From an uncultured Bacteroidales bacterium (lineage in GTDB: Bacteria > Bacteroidota > Bacteroidia > Bacteroidales > UBA932), in assembly GCA_945874155.1 (NCBI GenBank), contig CAMCFO010000006.1, positions 23,889 through 87,888 on the forward strand: a DNA stretch of 64,000 nucleotides, in the 5' to 3' direction. The first letter of the stretch is position 1, and each line of letters opens with the position of its first letter. Of the stretch, positions 18,293 to 28,040 are shown piece by piece. The position numbers and the translations under genes are program-made. Under the pieces are notes generated by a model. That model was not told where the DNA came from and made no database searches. It saw only the letters and a program-made list of their open reading frames with translations.

Positions 18293-19414
18293 ATGGAACT
18301 TTTTGACGTTTACAAAACTTGGGACATCGAGCCGGTCAAAGGCTTCGGCACCAGACTTATTGACAAGAACGGAGAAGTCTATACAGACCTCTACGGCGGC
18401 CACGCGGTAATCAGCATAGGCCACTGCCATCCGCACTATGTGAAAATGCTCACTGAGCAGCTTGGAGAGCTCGGATTTTACTCCAATGCAGTTCAGAACC
18501 ACCTGCAGCGCGACCTTGCGCACAGACTGGGCAAGTTGAGCAATTACGACGACTACAAACTCTTTCTCTGCAACAGCGGGGCCGAGGCGAATGAAAATGC
18601 TATGAAGCTGGCCTCGTTCCACACCGGTAAAGCCAAGATTCTCGCCTTCGGGCACGCCTTCCACGGCAGGACCTCCGGCGCGGTTGCAGCCACCGACAAT
18701 CCGGACATACGCTCCCCTTTCAACGGAACGGATAATGTCAAATTTGTGGCTCTCAATGACTTGAATGCAGTGGAGAAAGAACTGTCCGGAGGAGAATATG
18801 CAGCTGTGATGATTGAGGGAATACAGGGAGTGGCCGGAATACAGATGCCGGGCGATGCCTTCCTTCGTGAGTTGCGCCGGCTTTGCGACCAATATGGAGT
18901 CCTGCTGATTCTGGATGAAATACAGTCCGGATGCGGCCGGAGCGGAAAATACTTTGCCCATCAGTGGAGCGGCATCAGGGCGGACCTGGTCACAATGGCC
19001 AAGGGCATAGGCAACGGTTTTCCTATCGGGGCCGTTATGATAAGCCCTACAATTCAGGCCCGTTACGGAATGCTGGGCACCACCTTCGGAGGCAACCATC
19101 TGGCTTGCACTGCAGCTCTTGCGGTGTGCGATGTGATTGAGAACGAGAACCTTATAGCAAACGCGGCAAAGGTCGGTGACTGGTTCAGGGAGGCTTTCAA
19201 AGGCAATCCGGCATTGGCTGAGTACCGTGGGCGCGGACTTATGATAGGACTGGAAGTGAAACCGGGCTACGAAAAACTGAGGGAAAGGCTGCTTTTCGAG
19301 AAGCATTTCTTCACGGGAGCATCGGGAGCCAAGGTCATACGCCTTCTGCCTGCCCTGACTCTCGGATTGGACACGGCGAAATCCTTTGTCAAAGCCTGGA
19401 ATGAACTGATATGA
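18293..19414 (+). CDS. argD: N-acylornithine aminotransferase (class III, PLP)
   Basis: ATGs at 18281, 18287 or 18293 are possible. 18293 (MELFDVYKTWD) matches the family start and gives 373 residues. PLP features are the DEIQSGCGRSG segment with the cofactor Asp and MAKGIGNGFPIGA with the Schiff-base Lys. The GGHAVISIGHCHP motif lies near residue 40. It moves an amino group from glutamate to the acyl-glutamate semialdehyde. The last codon overlaps argF' (ATGA), so the two are probably translationally coupled. A 386-residue open frame on the opposite strand is a shadow. Confidence 0.95.
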   Translation: MELFDVYKTWDIEPVKGFGTRLIDKNGEVYTDLYGGHAVISIGHCHPHYVKMLTEQLGELGFYSNAVQNHLQRDLAHRLGKLSNYDDYKLFLCNSGAEANENAMKLASFHTGKAKILAFGHAFHGRTSGAVAATDNPDIRSPFNGTDNVKFVALNDLNAVEKELSGGEYAAVMIEGIQGVAGIQMPGDAFLRELRRLCDQYGVLLILDEIQSGCGRSGKYFAHQWSGIRADLVTMAKGIGNGFPIGAVMISPTIQARYGMLGTTFGGNHLACTAALAVCDVIENENLIANAAKVGDWFREAFKGNPALAEYRGRGLMIGLEVKPGYEKLRERLLFEKHFFTGASGAKVIRLLPALTLGLDTAKSFVKAWNELI

Positions 19415-20361
19415 AAACATTTACATCAATAACTCAACTTGGGGACCTGCAAGCTGCATTGAAAGAGGCTTTGTGGGTGAAACAGAACCCTTTTGCCGAC
19501 AAGAAACTGGGCGAGAACAAGACTGCTCTCCTTGTGTTTTTCAACAACAGTCTGCGCACCCGCCTGAGCACTCAGAAGGCCGCCCTCAATTTGGGGATGA
19601 ACGTGATGGTGCTGGACGTGAACCAGGGAGCGTGGAAACTGGAAACTGAACGCGGAGTGATTATGGACTCCGACAAGAGCGAACATCTGCTGGAAGCCAT
19701 ACCCGTTATGGGCAGTTATTGCGACGTGATAGGTGTCAGGTCCTTTGCCCGCTTCGAAAGCCGTGAAGACGATTACAATGAGGTAATCCTCAACCAGTTC
19801 ATCAAGTATTCAGGCAAACCGGTGTTCAGTATGGAGGCGGCCACAAGGCATCCTCTCCAGACTTTTGCAGACCTGATTACCATCGAGGAACACAAGACCA
19901 AGGCCCGCCCTAAGGTGGTGATGACCTGGGCGCCCCATCCCAAGGCTCTCCCGCAGGCCGTGCCGAATTCCTTTGCTGAAGGACTGAATATGACTGACTA
20001 TGAGTTCGTTATTGCCAATCCGGAAGGCTATGACCTTGCACCTGAATTTGTCGGAAATGCCAAAGTGACCCACAATCAGGACGAGGCTCTGGAAGGGGCG
20101 GATTTCGTCTATGCCAAGAACTGGGCACCATACGGGGCTGAAAATTACGGCAAGGTGATTTGCCGGGATATGGGATGGACAGTGACTGCGGAGAAGATGG
20201 CGCTGACTGACAATGCCTTCTTTATGCACTGCCTGCCTGTCCGCAGGAATATGATAGTCAGCGATGATGTTATTGAATCAGAGCGGTCGCTGGTGATTCC
20301 GGAAGCTGCAAACAGGGTGGTTTCCGCGCAGACGGTACTCAAGATGTTGATTTCAGAGTAA
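19411..20361 (+). CDS. argF': N-succinylornithine carbamoyltransferase
   Basis: 316 residues. The carbamoyl-phosphate motif is NNSLRTRLST (the place of the usual STRT) at residues 45-54, with HCLPVRRN near the C-terminus. It resembles the Bacteroides fragilis succinylornithine enzyme far more than ordinary ornithine transcarbamylase. The specificity loop reads MDSDKSEHLLEA with Ser at residue 90. In the B. fragilis enzyme this residue is Pro90, and the acetylornithine enzyme of Xanthomonas has Glu at the matching place. From published mutants, small residues including Ser there favour the succinyl substrate, so Ser90 fits succinylornithine use. The gene overlaps argD by four bases. Confidence 0.93.
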   Translation: MKTFTSITQLGDLQAALKEALWVKQNPFADKKLGENKTALLVFFNNSLRTRLSTQKAALNLGMNVMVLDVNQGAWKLETERGVIMDSDKSEHLLEAIPVMGSYCDVIGVRSFARFESREDDYNEVILNQFIKYSGKPVFSMEAATRHPLQTFADLITIEEHKTKARPKVVMTWAPHPKALPQAVPNSFAEGLNMTDYEFVIANPEGYDLAPEFVGNAKVTHNQDEALEGADFVYAKNWAPYGAENYGKVICRDMGWTVTAEKMALTDNAFFMHCLPVRRNMIVSDDVIESERSLVIPEAANRVVSAQTVLKMLISE

Positions 20362-20364
20362 TCT

Positions 20365-21135
20365 ATGAAAGTTTATAAAATAGGCGGAAACGTGGTGGAC
20401 GACCAGGCTGCGCTGGAGACCTTCTGCAGGGAGTTCGCGTCATTGGAGGGGCCCCGGGTGCTGGTGCACGGAGGAGGTGTGGCGGCAAGCAGGGTGCAGG
20501 AGTTGATGGGCATCAGGCCGGTGAAAATTCAGGGACGCAGAGTCACGGATACGGAAACGCTGAAGGTTGTGACGGGGGTATATGCGGGGCTGTGCAACAA
20601 GAATGTCGTGGCCCTGCTGCAGAGTTTCGGCTGCAATGCAATCGGACTTTCGGGCTGCGACGGGAATGTCATCTGCGCAACCAGGAGGCCTCCGATTGAG
20701 ATTGAGGGACAGATGGTGGATTTCGGAGCCGTGGGAGATGTGACTGCGGCGAGTGTGAACACTGTACTGCTTGAATCATTCTGCGGGATGGGACTTGTGC
20801 CGGTGCTGAGCGCTATCAACCACGACGGGAAGGGAAAACTGCTCAATACAAATGCAGACACAGTGGCTTCATCGGTGGCGGCGGCTCTTGGGGCAGAACT
20901 TGTGGTGTGCTTTGAGAAGAACGGAGTGCTGAGGGACAAGGATGATGAAGGGAGTGTCATACCGGAGATTGATCCGGGGCTTTTTGAGAGGCTCAAGAAG
21001 GAGGGCATTGTGGCAGAGGGAATGATACCGAAGCTGGAAAATGCATTCCTGTGCCTGCGCAATGGGGCATCCGGTGTCACCATCCGCAATTCCTCCGGAC
21101 TTGACAACGGCATCGGAACTGTAATAAAACTGTAA
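20365..21135 (+). CDS. argB: N-acylglutamate kinase (likely N-succinylglutamate kinase)
   Basis: 256 residues, amino-acid-kinase fold. YKIGGNVVDD opens the protein, VLVHGGG (about residues 32-38) binds the acyl-glutamate, and LNTNADTVAS and the EKNGVLRDKDD loop sit in the ATP half. It phosphorylates the gamma-carboxyl of acyl-glutamate. It lacks the long N-terminal extension of arginine-inhibited hexameric kinases, so feedback control probably falls on the acyltransferase or on transcription; that is inference. It starts three bases after argF'. Confidence 0.93.
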   Translation: MKVYKIGGNVVDDQAALETFCREFASLEGPRVLVHGGGVAASRVQELMGIRPVKIQGRRVTDTETLKVVTGVYAGLCNKNVVALLQSFGCNAIGLSGCDGNVICATRRPPIEIEGQMVDFGAVGDVTAASVNTVLLESFCGMGLVPVLSAINHDGKGKLLNTNADTVASSVAAALGAELVVCFEKNGVLRDKDDEGSVIPEIDPGLFERLKKEGIVAEGMIPKLENAFLCLRNGASGVTIRNSSGLDNGIGTVIKL

Positions 21136-21179
21136 AGATGCAAGTCTTTCCAGACTTGTTTGGGCATCAGAATGGAAAT

Positions 21180-22259
21180 ATGGACAAGATAATAGGATTA
21201 CAAAGTCTGAACCTGCTGAGAGAAATGGTGACAGTTCCATCAGTTTCTTTTGAGGAAACAGCAGTAGCTGACCTGATAAGCAATCGTCTGTCTGCCTGGG
21301 GTGTTGTGCACGAAAGACTGCGCAACAACCTGGTAGCCGGGATGGAGAAAATGGACCCGGACAAAAAAACACTGGTCCTGGATGCCCATATAGACACTGT
21401 CCCAGTATGCCAGGGCTGGACCTGCAACCCCTTCGACCCGGACGGTCCCGACAACAACCAGCACATCATCTACGGTCTGGGTTCCAATGACGACGGGGGC
21501 TGCGTGGTGGCAATGATAGCCGCCTACAGGCACTTCCTGAGCCGTGAACTGCCTTTCAACCTGATTCTGGCCCTTAGTTGCGAAGAAGAAAGAAGCGGAG
21601 AGAACGGTGCCCGATGGCTCTATGGTCCGGAAGGTCCTCTCCACCCCGAAATGGTAATCATAGGCGAACCCACAGGCCTGAAAGCAGCAACGAGCGAAAG
21701 GGGCCTGCTGGTAATCGATGCTGTGGCTGAAGGCAAAAGCGGCCACGCGGCCCGTAACGAAGGCATCAACGCCCTCTACATTGCCCTCGACGACATAGCG
21801 GCCATCCGTTCCCACAAATTCTCCAGAATCTCCCCCACAATGGGCGAGGTGCATAAGACCGTAACCATAATCCATTCAGGCACAACGCATAATGTAGTCC
21901 CGGACCGTTGCGAGTTCACCATAGACATACGCCCAACCGAAGTCTATACCTGTGCAGAAATATTGGACGAGCTGCAGAGTATCTGCAAAAGCCGTCTCAA
22001 GGCAAGAAACCTGAACAACCGTTCCAGCGCCACCCGCAGCGGCTCTCCCCTTTTCAAAGCCCTGGACGGACTCGGAATTGAAAAATTCTCCTCCCCCACC
22101 ACTTCGGACTGGATGCGCATAGACTCCGACTGCGTAAAAATCGGCCCGGGTGAATCCAGCCGTTCCCACAAAAGCGACGAATTCATCACGGTAGAGGAAG
22201 TGCAAAATGGAATTGAAACATATATTAACCTCATAGGCGAACTCGCCAAACTATTTTAG
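21180..22259 (+). CDS. argE': N-succinylcitrulline (acylcitrulline) deacylase, M20 family
   Basis: The ATG at 21180 (MDKIIGLQSLNLLREMVTVP) gives 359 residues. The longer frame from 21138 adds 14 residues that do not look like the family. Metal ligands are visible in DAHIDTVPV, GSNDDGGCV and the catalytic CEEERSGENGA. The SNDDGG and EERSG patterns are those of the Bacteroides type rather than E. coli ArgE. In a pathway where carbamoylation happens on the acylated ornithine, this enzyme frees citrulline from acylcitrulline. It lies between argB and argH. Confidence 0.9.
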   Translation: MDKIIGLQSLNLLREMVTVPSVSFEETAVADLISNRLSAWGVVHERLRNNLVAGMEKMDPDKKTLVLDAHIDTVPVCQGWTCNPFDPDGPDNNQHIIYGLGSNDDGGCVVAMIAAYRHFLSRELPFNLILALSCEEERSGENGARWLYGPEGPLHPEMVIIGEPTGLKAATSERGLLVIDAVAEGKSGHAARNEGINALYIALDDIAAIRSHKFSRISPTMGEVHKTVTIIHSGTTHNVVPDRCEFTIDIRPTEVYTCAEILDELQSICKSRLKARNLNNRSSATRSGSPLFKALDGLGIEKFSSPTTSDWMRIDSDCVKIGPGESSRSHKSDEFITVEEVQNGIETYINLIGELAKLF

Positions 22260-22261
22260 CA

Positions 22262-23623
22262 ATGGCAACACTCTGGAACAAAGGCAAAAGCGCAACCCGT
22301 ATAGTGGAAGATTTCACGGTGGGAAAGGACAGGGAACTGGACCTGAGACTGGCAGTTTACGATGTGACCGGGTCTATGGCACACGTGAAAATGCTGGGCA
22401 AGACAGGTCTGCTCAGTGGGGATGAAACCGAAGTCCTCATTCAGGGACTCAAGGCTCTGGAAAACGAAATCAGGGCCGGACAATTCACGCTCGGAGAGGA
22501 TGTGGAGGATATTCATTCACAGGTCGAACTACTTCTTACACAGAGGCTTGGAGAGGTGGGCAAGAAGATTCATTCCGGACGCTCGCGCAACGACCAGGTG
22601 CTCGTGGACCTGAGACTGTTTTTCAGGGACGAACTGCTGAAACTGCGCGAAGAAACGCTTGAATTGTTCGACTTGCTCCAGAGCCTCAGCGGGAAATACA
22701 GTCAGGTGCTGCTGCCGGGCTATACCCACACCCAGATTGCAATGCCATCTTCCTTCGGAATGTGGTTCGGGGCCTACTCGGAAGCTCTTGTGGACAATAT
22801 GTACGAGTGCGGAGGCTGCTGGAAAATCACCAACCGCAATCCTCTGGGCTCGGCTGCGGGCTACGGCAATTCCTTCCCTCTGGACAGGGAAATGACCACG
22901 GAACTGCTCGGCTTCGACTCCCCTGTCGTAAACAGCGTCGCGGCACAGTTGGGCAGAGGTGCAGGAGAAAGGTGCATTGCTTCCGCCATAGGGGGTATAG
23001 CACTGACTCTCAATAAATTCGCCTCAGACTGCATAGCCTATATGTGTCCCAATTTCGGGTTCATCAAATTCCCGGACGAGCTCACTACAGGCTCCAGCAT
23101 AATGCCTCACAAGAAGAATCCGGACGTTTGGGAAATCATCCGCGGCCGCTGCAATATGATACTGTCGGCCCAAAATACCGTGGCTATGATGTGCAGCAAC
23201 ACCATTCACGGATACCACCGGGACTGGCAATTGCTCAAGGAGGTGATTTTTCCGGCTCTGGAATACACTCACCAGTGTCTGGAGATGACCTCTTATATGC
23301 TCAGGCATATTGAAATAAATGAACATATTCTGGACAATCCCATATATAAATATATGTTTACGGTGGAAGAGGTCAACCGCAGAACTCTCGCCGGGGTGCC
23401 TTTCAGGGATGCCTATAAGGAAGTGGGGATTGAGGTCAACGAGGGGCGCTTCCGTTACGGAGGCTCAGATGGGCGTTCGGAGACTGATGGCGGCGCTTCC
23501 CTCACGGTCAAAGACCTGAACCACACCCACCTCGGCAGCATAGGCAACTTGGCCAACGACAGAATCAAGACATTGATGGACGAAGCCTCAGCTTGGGGCA
23601 AAGGCAAAACCAGACTGATATGA
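22262..23623 (+). CDS. argH: Argininosuccinate lyase
   Basis: 453 residues, fumarase/aspartase superfamily. The signature GSSIMPHKKNPD is near residues 278-289, with HSGRSRNDQV (about 102-111) and YTHTQIAMPSSFG ahead of it. It splits argininosuccinate into arginine and fumarate, the last step. The start is two bases after the argE' stop. The stop codon overlaps the carA start (ATATGATG). Confidence 0.96.
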   Translation: MATLWNKGKSATRIVEDFTVGKDRELDLRLAVYDVTGSMAHVKMLGKTGLLSGDETEVLIQGLKALENEIRAGQFTLGEDVEDIHSQVELLLTQRLGEVGKKIHSGRSRNDQVLVDLRLFFRDELLKLREETLELFDLLQSLSGKYSQVLLPGYTHTQIAMPSSFGMWFGAYSEALVDNMYECGGCWKITNRNPLGSAAGYGNSFPLDREMTTELLGFDSPVVNSVAAQLGRGAGERCIASAIGGIALTLNKFASDCIAYMCPNFGFIKFPDELTTGSSIMPHKKNPDVWEIIRGRCNMILSAQNTVAMMCSNTIHGYHRDWQLLKEVIFPALEYTHQCLEMTSYMLRHIEINEHILDNPIYKYMFTVEEVNRRTLAGVPFRDAYKEVGIEVNEGRFRYGGSDGRSETDGGASLTVKDLNHTHLGSIGNLANDRIKTLMDEASAWGKGKTRLI

Positions 23624-24693
23624 TGAACAGAAAGAAAGCGAAACTCCTCCTGCAGAACGGCAGATGTTTCGAAGGCTACAGTTTCGGCTATGACGGGGCC
23701 ACCTCCGGCGAAATTGTCTTTTCCACAGCAATGGTAGGCTATCCGGAAAGCCTCACCGACCCTTCCTACTCGGGCCAGATACTCTGCGTAACCTATCCTC
23801 TTGTAGGCAATTACGGTGTACCTCAGGAAGAATGGGACTCATTCGGCATAAGAACCACCTTCGAGTCTGACCGCATACAGGCCCGCGGACTCATCATTTC
23901 CGACTATAGCGAAACCTACAGCCACTATGATGCCCGCACAAGCCTGGAAGAATGGCTGAAAGAGGAAAAAGTTCCGGGAATATGCGGAGTGGACACAAGG
24001 GCTCTCACCCGTATCATCAGGGATTCAGGTGCGATGCTCGGCAAAATAGTCCCGGAAGGTGCAGAAGAACCTCAGTGGTACAACCCTGACAATGAAAACC
24101 AGGTTGCCCTTGCCAGCTGCAACGAGCCGCGGGTCTATGGGGAAGGCGAAAAAACGGTGGTGCTGGTGGATTGCGGAGTGAAACACCGTATCCTGCACTG
24201 CCTTGCATCCAGAGGTGTGAAGGTGGTCCAGGTGCCTTGGGACTACGATTTCAACAGCCTCGAATGGGACGGACTTATGATTTCCAATGGTCCCGGAAAC
24301 CCGAGCCTTTGCACTGAGACGGTTGAAAATATACGCAAGGCATATAACGGGGACAAACCAATTTTCGGAATATGTATGGGCAATCAGCTGATGAGCCTTG
24401 CTGCCGGAGCTGCCACCTATAAGTTGAAATACGGACATAGAGGACACAATCAGCCGGTCAGGCTCTGCGGCAGCAACCACTGCTACATTACATCCCAGAA
24501 TCACGGATTTGCTGTTGACACCCAGACACTTGACAAAGAATGGGAACCCCATTTCATCAACCTCAACGACGGGACCAACGAGGGCATACGCCATCGCAGC
24601 AAACCTTTCTTCAGCGTACAGTTCCATCCGGAGGCATCCAGCGGGCCTCTTGACACGGAGTTTTTGTTCGACAAATTCATTGAGCTTTTATAA
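23620..24693 (+). CDS. carA: Carbamoyl-phosphate synthase small (glutaminase) subunit
   Basis: Two overlapping ATGs, at 23620 and 23623, fit the start; both overlap the argH stop. 357 residues from the first. The N-terminal CPSase domain (SGEIVFSTAMVGYPESLTDPSY) is followed by a class-I glutamine amidotransferase. The nucleophile Cys is in FGICMGNQ, where the common GHQ is GNQ, and the His/Glu pair is in VQFHPEAS. It supplies ammonia from glutamine to CarB. Its place behind argH ties carbamoyl phosphate supply to arginine need, although pyrimidine synthesis also depends on it. Confidence 0.96.
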   Translation: MMNRKKAKLLLQNGRCFEGYSFGYDGATSGEIVFSTAMVGYPESLTDPSYSGQILCVTYPLVGNYGVPQEEWDSFGIRTTFESDRIQARGLIISDYSETYSHYDARTSLEEWLKEEKVPGICGVDTRALTRIIRDSGAMLGKIVPEGAEEPQWYNPDNENQVALASCNEPRVYGEGEKTVVLVDCGVKHRILHCLASRGVKVVQVPWDYDFNSLEWDGLMISNGPGNPSLCTETVENIRKAYNGDKPIFGICMGNQLMSLAAGAATYKLKYGHRGHNQPVRLCGSNHCYITSQNHGFAVDTQTLDKEWEPHFINLNDGTNEGIRHRSKPFFSVQFHPEASSGPLDTEFLFDKFIELL

Positions 24694-24713
24694 TTATTCC
24701 GACAAATATAATT

Positions 24714-27700
24714 ATGGTGAAAAAAGTACTGGTGCTCGGATCCGGAGCCCTCAAAATAGGTGAAGCAGGAGAATTTGACTACAGCGGGGCACAGGCCCTG
24801 AAAGCCCTAAGGGAAGAAGGGGTGCAGACTGTGCTGCTGAATCCGAACATCGCCACGGTGCAGACTTCGGAAGGGGTGGCGGACAAGGTCTATTTCCTGC
24901 CCGTAACCCCGCAGTTCACAGAGCAGGTCATAAAGCAGGAACGTCCTGACGGCCTTTTGCTAGCATTCGGAGGACAGACCGCCCTCAACTGCGGAGTGGA
25001 ACTTCATCGCAGCGGGGTTCTGGAAAAATACGGAGTGAAGGTGCTCGGCACTCCGGTACAGGCCATAATCGAGACTGAGGACCGGGAACTTTTCGTGCAG
25101 AAACTGGACGAAATCGGAGTCAAGACCATCAAATCACACGCGGCATCCACCCCCGGAGAGGCAATGGAGGCAGCCAGGATGGTGGGCTTCCCGGTAATTG
25201 TGCGGGCCGCCTATGCACTCGGAGGTTTGGGCTCAGGCTTCTGCGAAGATGAAGACCAGTTGCAGAAGACAGTGGCAAAAGCCTTCAACTTCTCTCCGCA
25301 GGTGCTGATTGAAAAATCCCTGAAAGGCTGGAAGGAAATCGAATACGAGGTGGTGCGCGACCGCTATGACAACTGCATCACTGTCTGCAATATGGAAAAT
25401 TTCGACCCCCTCGGCATCCACACCGGAGAGAGCATAGTCGTGGCTCCATCCCAGACTCTGTCCAATCGGGAGTACCATTTCCTGCGAAAGAAAGCCATTG
25501 ACATAGTGCGACATATAGGCATAGTGGGAGAATGTAACGTGCAATATGCCTTCAGCCCTGACGGGGATGACTACAGGGTAATAGAGGTGAACGCCAGACT
25601 GAGCCGTTCCTCCGCCCTTGCATCCAAGGCCACAGGCTATCCCCTCGCCTTCGTGGCTGCAAAACTCGCGCTCGGATATGGACTTTTCGAACTCAAGAAT
25701 GCTGTCACCGGAAGCACTCCGGCCTTCTTCGAGCCTGCCCTGGACTATGTGGTCTGCAAAATTCCCCGCTGGGACCTGGGCAAATTCAAAGGAGTGTCCA
25801 GAGAATTGGGCTCCAGTATGAAGAGTGTGGGAGAGGTGATGGCCATAGGACGCTGTTTTGAAGAAGCCCTGCAGAAGGGATTGAGGATGATAGGTCAGGG
25901 AGCCAACGGCTTCGTTTGCAACAAGCCCTACAAGACAGAGGACTTGGATTACGCCCTGAGCAATCCTACAGATACGAGGATTTTCGCCATTGCGGCAGCT
26001 TTCGAGAGCGGTTACAGCATAGAGCGCATCAATGCCCTGACGCATATAGACAAATGGTTCCTCGACCGGCTTGCAAACATTGAAAGCTGCTACAGGCAGA
26101 TGGAAGAGACCGGCAGTCTCGCTCAGATGTCCGCAGAAGACCTCAGGCGGGCAAAACAACTTGGCTTCTCAGATGTGCAGATTGGTCGGGTTTTCGGGGA
26201 GAAAGAACGGACAGTCAGAGAGTTCCGCGAATCTATGGGCTTGCGTCCACATATACGCAGAATAGACACCCTCGCAGCCGAATTCCCTTCCGACACCAAC
26301 TACCTCTATCTCACCTACAATGCCGTGGAAGACGATTGCAGACCTGAAGGTGGAGCTGTTATTGTACTGGGCTCGGGTGCCTACAGAATAGGAAGTAGCG
26401 TGGAATTTGACTGGTGCGGGGTGAATGCCGTAGATACGGTACGCCGCTCAGGCAGGAAGGCGGTGATGATAAACTTCAATCCTGAAACCGTTTCCACCGA
26501 TTTCGACTGCTGCGACCGGCTCTATTTCGACGAATTGAGTTTCGAGACCGTAATGGATATATGCGGCTTTGAAAAACCGGAGGGGGTAATCGTCAGCGTG
26601 GGAGGACAGATACCTAACAATCTCGCCCTTCCTCTTGCTGAAGCCGGCATCCAGCTGATGGGTACGGGAGCCTCCGACATAGACAGGGCCGAGGACAGAC
26701 GGAAGTTCTCCGCTATAGTGGACAAACTCGGCATAGACCAGCCGCGCTGGAGCGAATTAACTGATATGGAAGGGGTGCACAAGTTCATTTCCGAAGTGGG
26801 TTACCCGGTGCTGGTGAGGCCTTCCTATGTGCTTTCCGGAGCAGCTATGAATGTGTGCCACAGCGACTCCCAACTGAAGGAATTCCTGGACCTGGCAGTG
26901 GAGGTCTCGGACGAGCATCCTGTAGTAATCAGCTCATTCATACAGAGATGCAAGGAAATTGAATGTGACGCCGTGGCTAACCGCGGGAAAGTCCTTTTCG
27001 CAGCCATATCGGAACATATTGAATTTGCAGGAGTGCATTCCGGAGATGCCACCATACAGTTCCCGGCGCGCCGCATCTACGCGGTGACTGCAGCCCGCAT
27101 CCGCAAAGTTGCCTCAGCCATAGCCCGGGAATTGAACATCACCGGTCCTTTCAACATCCAGTTTCTTTCCAAGGGCGACTCCCTGAAAGTAATAGAGTGC
27201 AACCTGAGGGCCTCCAGAAGTTTCCCATTCGTGTCCAAAGTAATGGGAATCAATATGATAGAACTTGCTACAAAAGCAATGCTGGGGGAAAGTCCAGAGG
27301 CCGTGACTGCCGATCCTTTTGCCCTCGAGTACACCGGAATCAAATGCTCCCAGTTCTCATTTTCAAGACTGAACCAGGCCGATCCGGTCTCAGGAGTGGA
27401 CATGGCCTCCACCGGCGAAGTGGGCTGCCTGGGAGACAGCACCGCAGAAGCCCTGCTCAAGGGTATGCTTTCCGTAGGCTACAGAATACCTAAGAAAGCC
27501 GTGCTGATTTCCTCGGGGGACGCTCTCCAGAAGGCAGACTTGCTCAATGCCTGCAAATTGCTGGTTAACAAGGGTTTGAAAATATATGCCACAGGAGGCA
27601 CCTGGGCCTATCTCAAGGCCAACGGCATTGCAGCGGAGAAAGCTTTGTGGCCTGATGAGGCCGAAGCCCTGGAAGGCAGGTATTCCGAAGGCATACTGAC

Positions 27701-27974
27701 AGGCGAAACGGCAGGCAAACCAGTAAACGAACCGGCCGGCGTAAGCCCTGCCACAGACCTGATAAGGCAGCACGAGGTGGACCTGGTGGTGAACATACCG
27801 AAAAACCTCTCAGCCAACGAATTGGAGAGAGGTTACAAAGTCCGCCGTGCAGCAGTGGATTTCAACGTCCCGCTGCTCACGGACAGCCGTCTTGCCGCAG
27901 CCTTCATCGATGCATTCTGCAACATTCCGGAATCCGGTTTGGCCATCAGGGCCCGGGACGGGTACGGGGAATAA
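24714..27974 (+). CDS. carB: Carbamoyl-phosphate synthase large subunit
   Basis: 1086 residues, close to the usual 1070-1080. Two homologous synthetase halves each open with a VLGSGAxxIG motif (LGSGALKIGEAGEFDYSG at the N-terminus, VLGSGAYRIGSSVEFDW at about residue 550) and carry an ATP-grasp fold. An MGS-like allosteric domain closes the protein (about 935-1080: VNKGLKIYATGGTWAYLK). It makes carbamoyl phosphate from bicarbonate, ammonia and two ATP. It starts 20 bp after carA and ends the operon. No clear terminator was found in the 146 bp that follow. Confidence 0.97.
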   Translation: MVKKVLVLGSGALKIGEAGEFDYSGAQALKALREEGVQTVLLNPNIATVQTSEGVADKVYFLPVTPQFTEQVIKQERPDGLLLAFGGQTALNCGVELHRSGVLEKYGVKVLGTPVQAIIETEDRELFVQKLDEIGVKTIKSHAASTPGEAMEAARMVGFPVIVRAAYALGGLGSGFCEDEDQLQKTVAKAFNFSPQVLIEKSLKGWKEIEYEVVRDRYDNCITVCNMENFDPLGIHTGESIVVAPSQTLSNREYHFLRKKAIDIVRHIGIVGECNVQYAFSPDGDDYRVIEVNARLSRSSALASKATGYPLAFVAAKLALGYGLFELKNAVTGSTPAFFEPALDYVVCKIPRWDLGKFKGVSRELGSSMKSVGEVMAIGRCFEEALQKGLRMIGQGANGFVCNKPYKTEDLDYALSNPTDTRIFAIAAAFESGYSIERINALTHIDKWFLDRLANIESCYRQMEETGSLAQMSAEDLRRAKQLGFSDVQIGRVFGEKERTVREFRESMGLRPHIRRIDTLAAEFPSDTNYLYLTYNAVEDDCRPEGGAVIVLGSGAYRIGSSVEFDWCGVNAVDTVRRSGRKAVMINFNPETVSTDFDCCDRLYFDELSFETVMDICGFEKPEGVIVSVGGQIPNNLALPLAEAGIQLMGTGASDIDRAEDRRKFSAIVDKLGIDQPRWSELTDMEGVHKFISEVGYPVLVRPSYVLSGAAMNVCHSDSQLKEFLDLAVEVSDEHPVVISSFIQRCKEIECDAVANRGKVLFAAISEHIEFAGVHSGDATIQFPARRIYAVTAARIRKVASAIARELNITGPFNIQFLSKGDSLKVIECNLRASRSFPFVSKVMGINMIELATKAMLGESPEAVTADPFALEYTGIKCSQFSFSRLNQADPVSGVDMASTGEVGCLGDSTAEALLKGMLSVGYRIPKKAVLISSGDALQKADLLNACKLLVNKGLKIYATGGTWAYLKANGIAAEKALWPDEAEALEGRYSEGILTGETAGKPVNEPAGVSPATDLIRQHEVDLVVNIPKNLSANELERGYKVRRAAVDFNVPLLTDSRLAAAFIDAFCNIPESGLAIRARDGYGE

Positions 27975-28040
27975 CGAATTGCGAGGCACCATTTATAGGT
28001 TTCCGATTTCTGTAATGCATACCCGTTAAAAGGTCAATCA

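Noticed and set aside
18260..19420. 386-codon open frame opposite argD
   Set aside because: Shadow of a certain gene; its translation shows no family motif and it blankets argD fully.
24025..26159. Long minus-strand frames opposite carA and carB (200 and 308 codons)
   Set aside because: Antisense shadows produced by codon bias of the operon; no recognisable domain.
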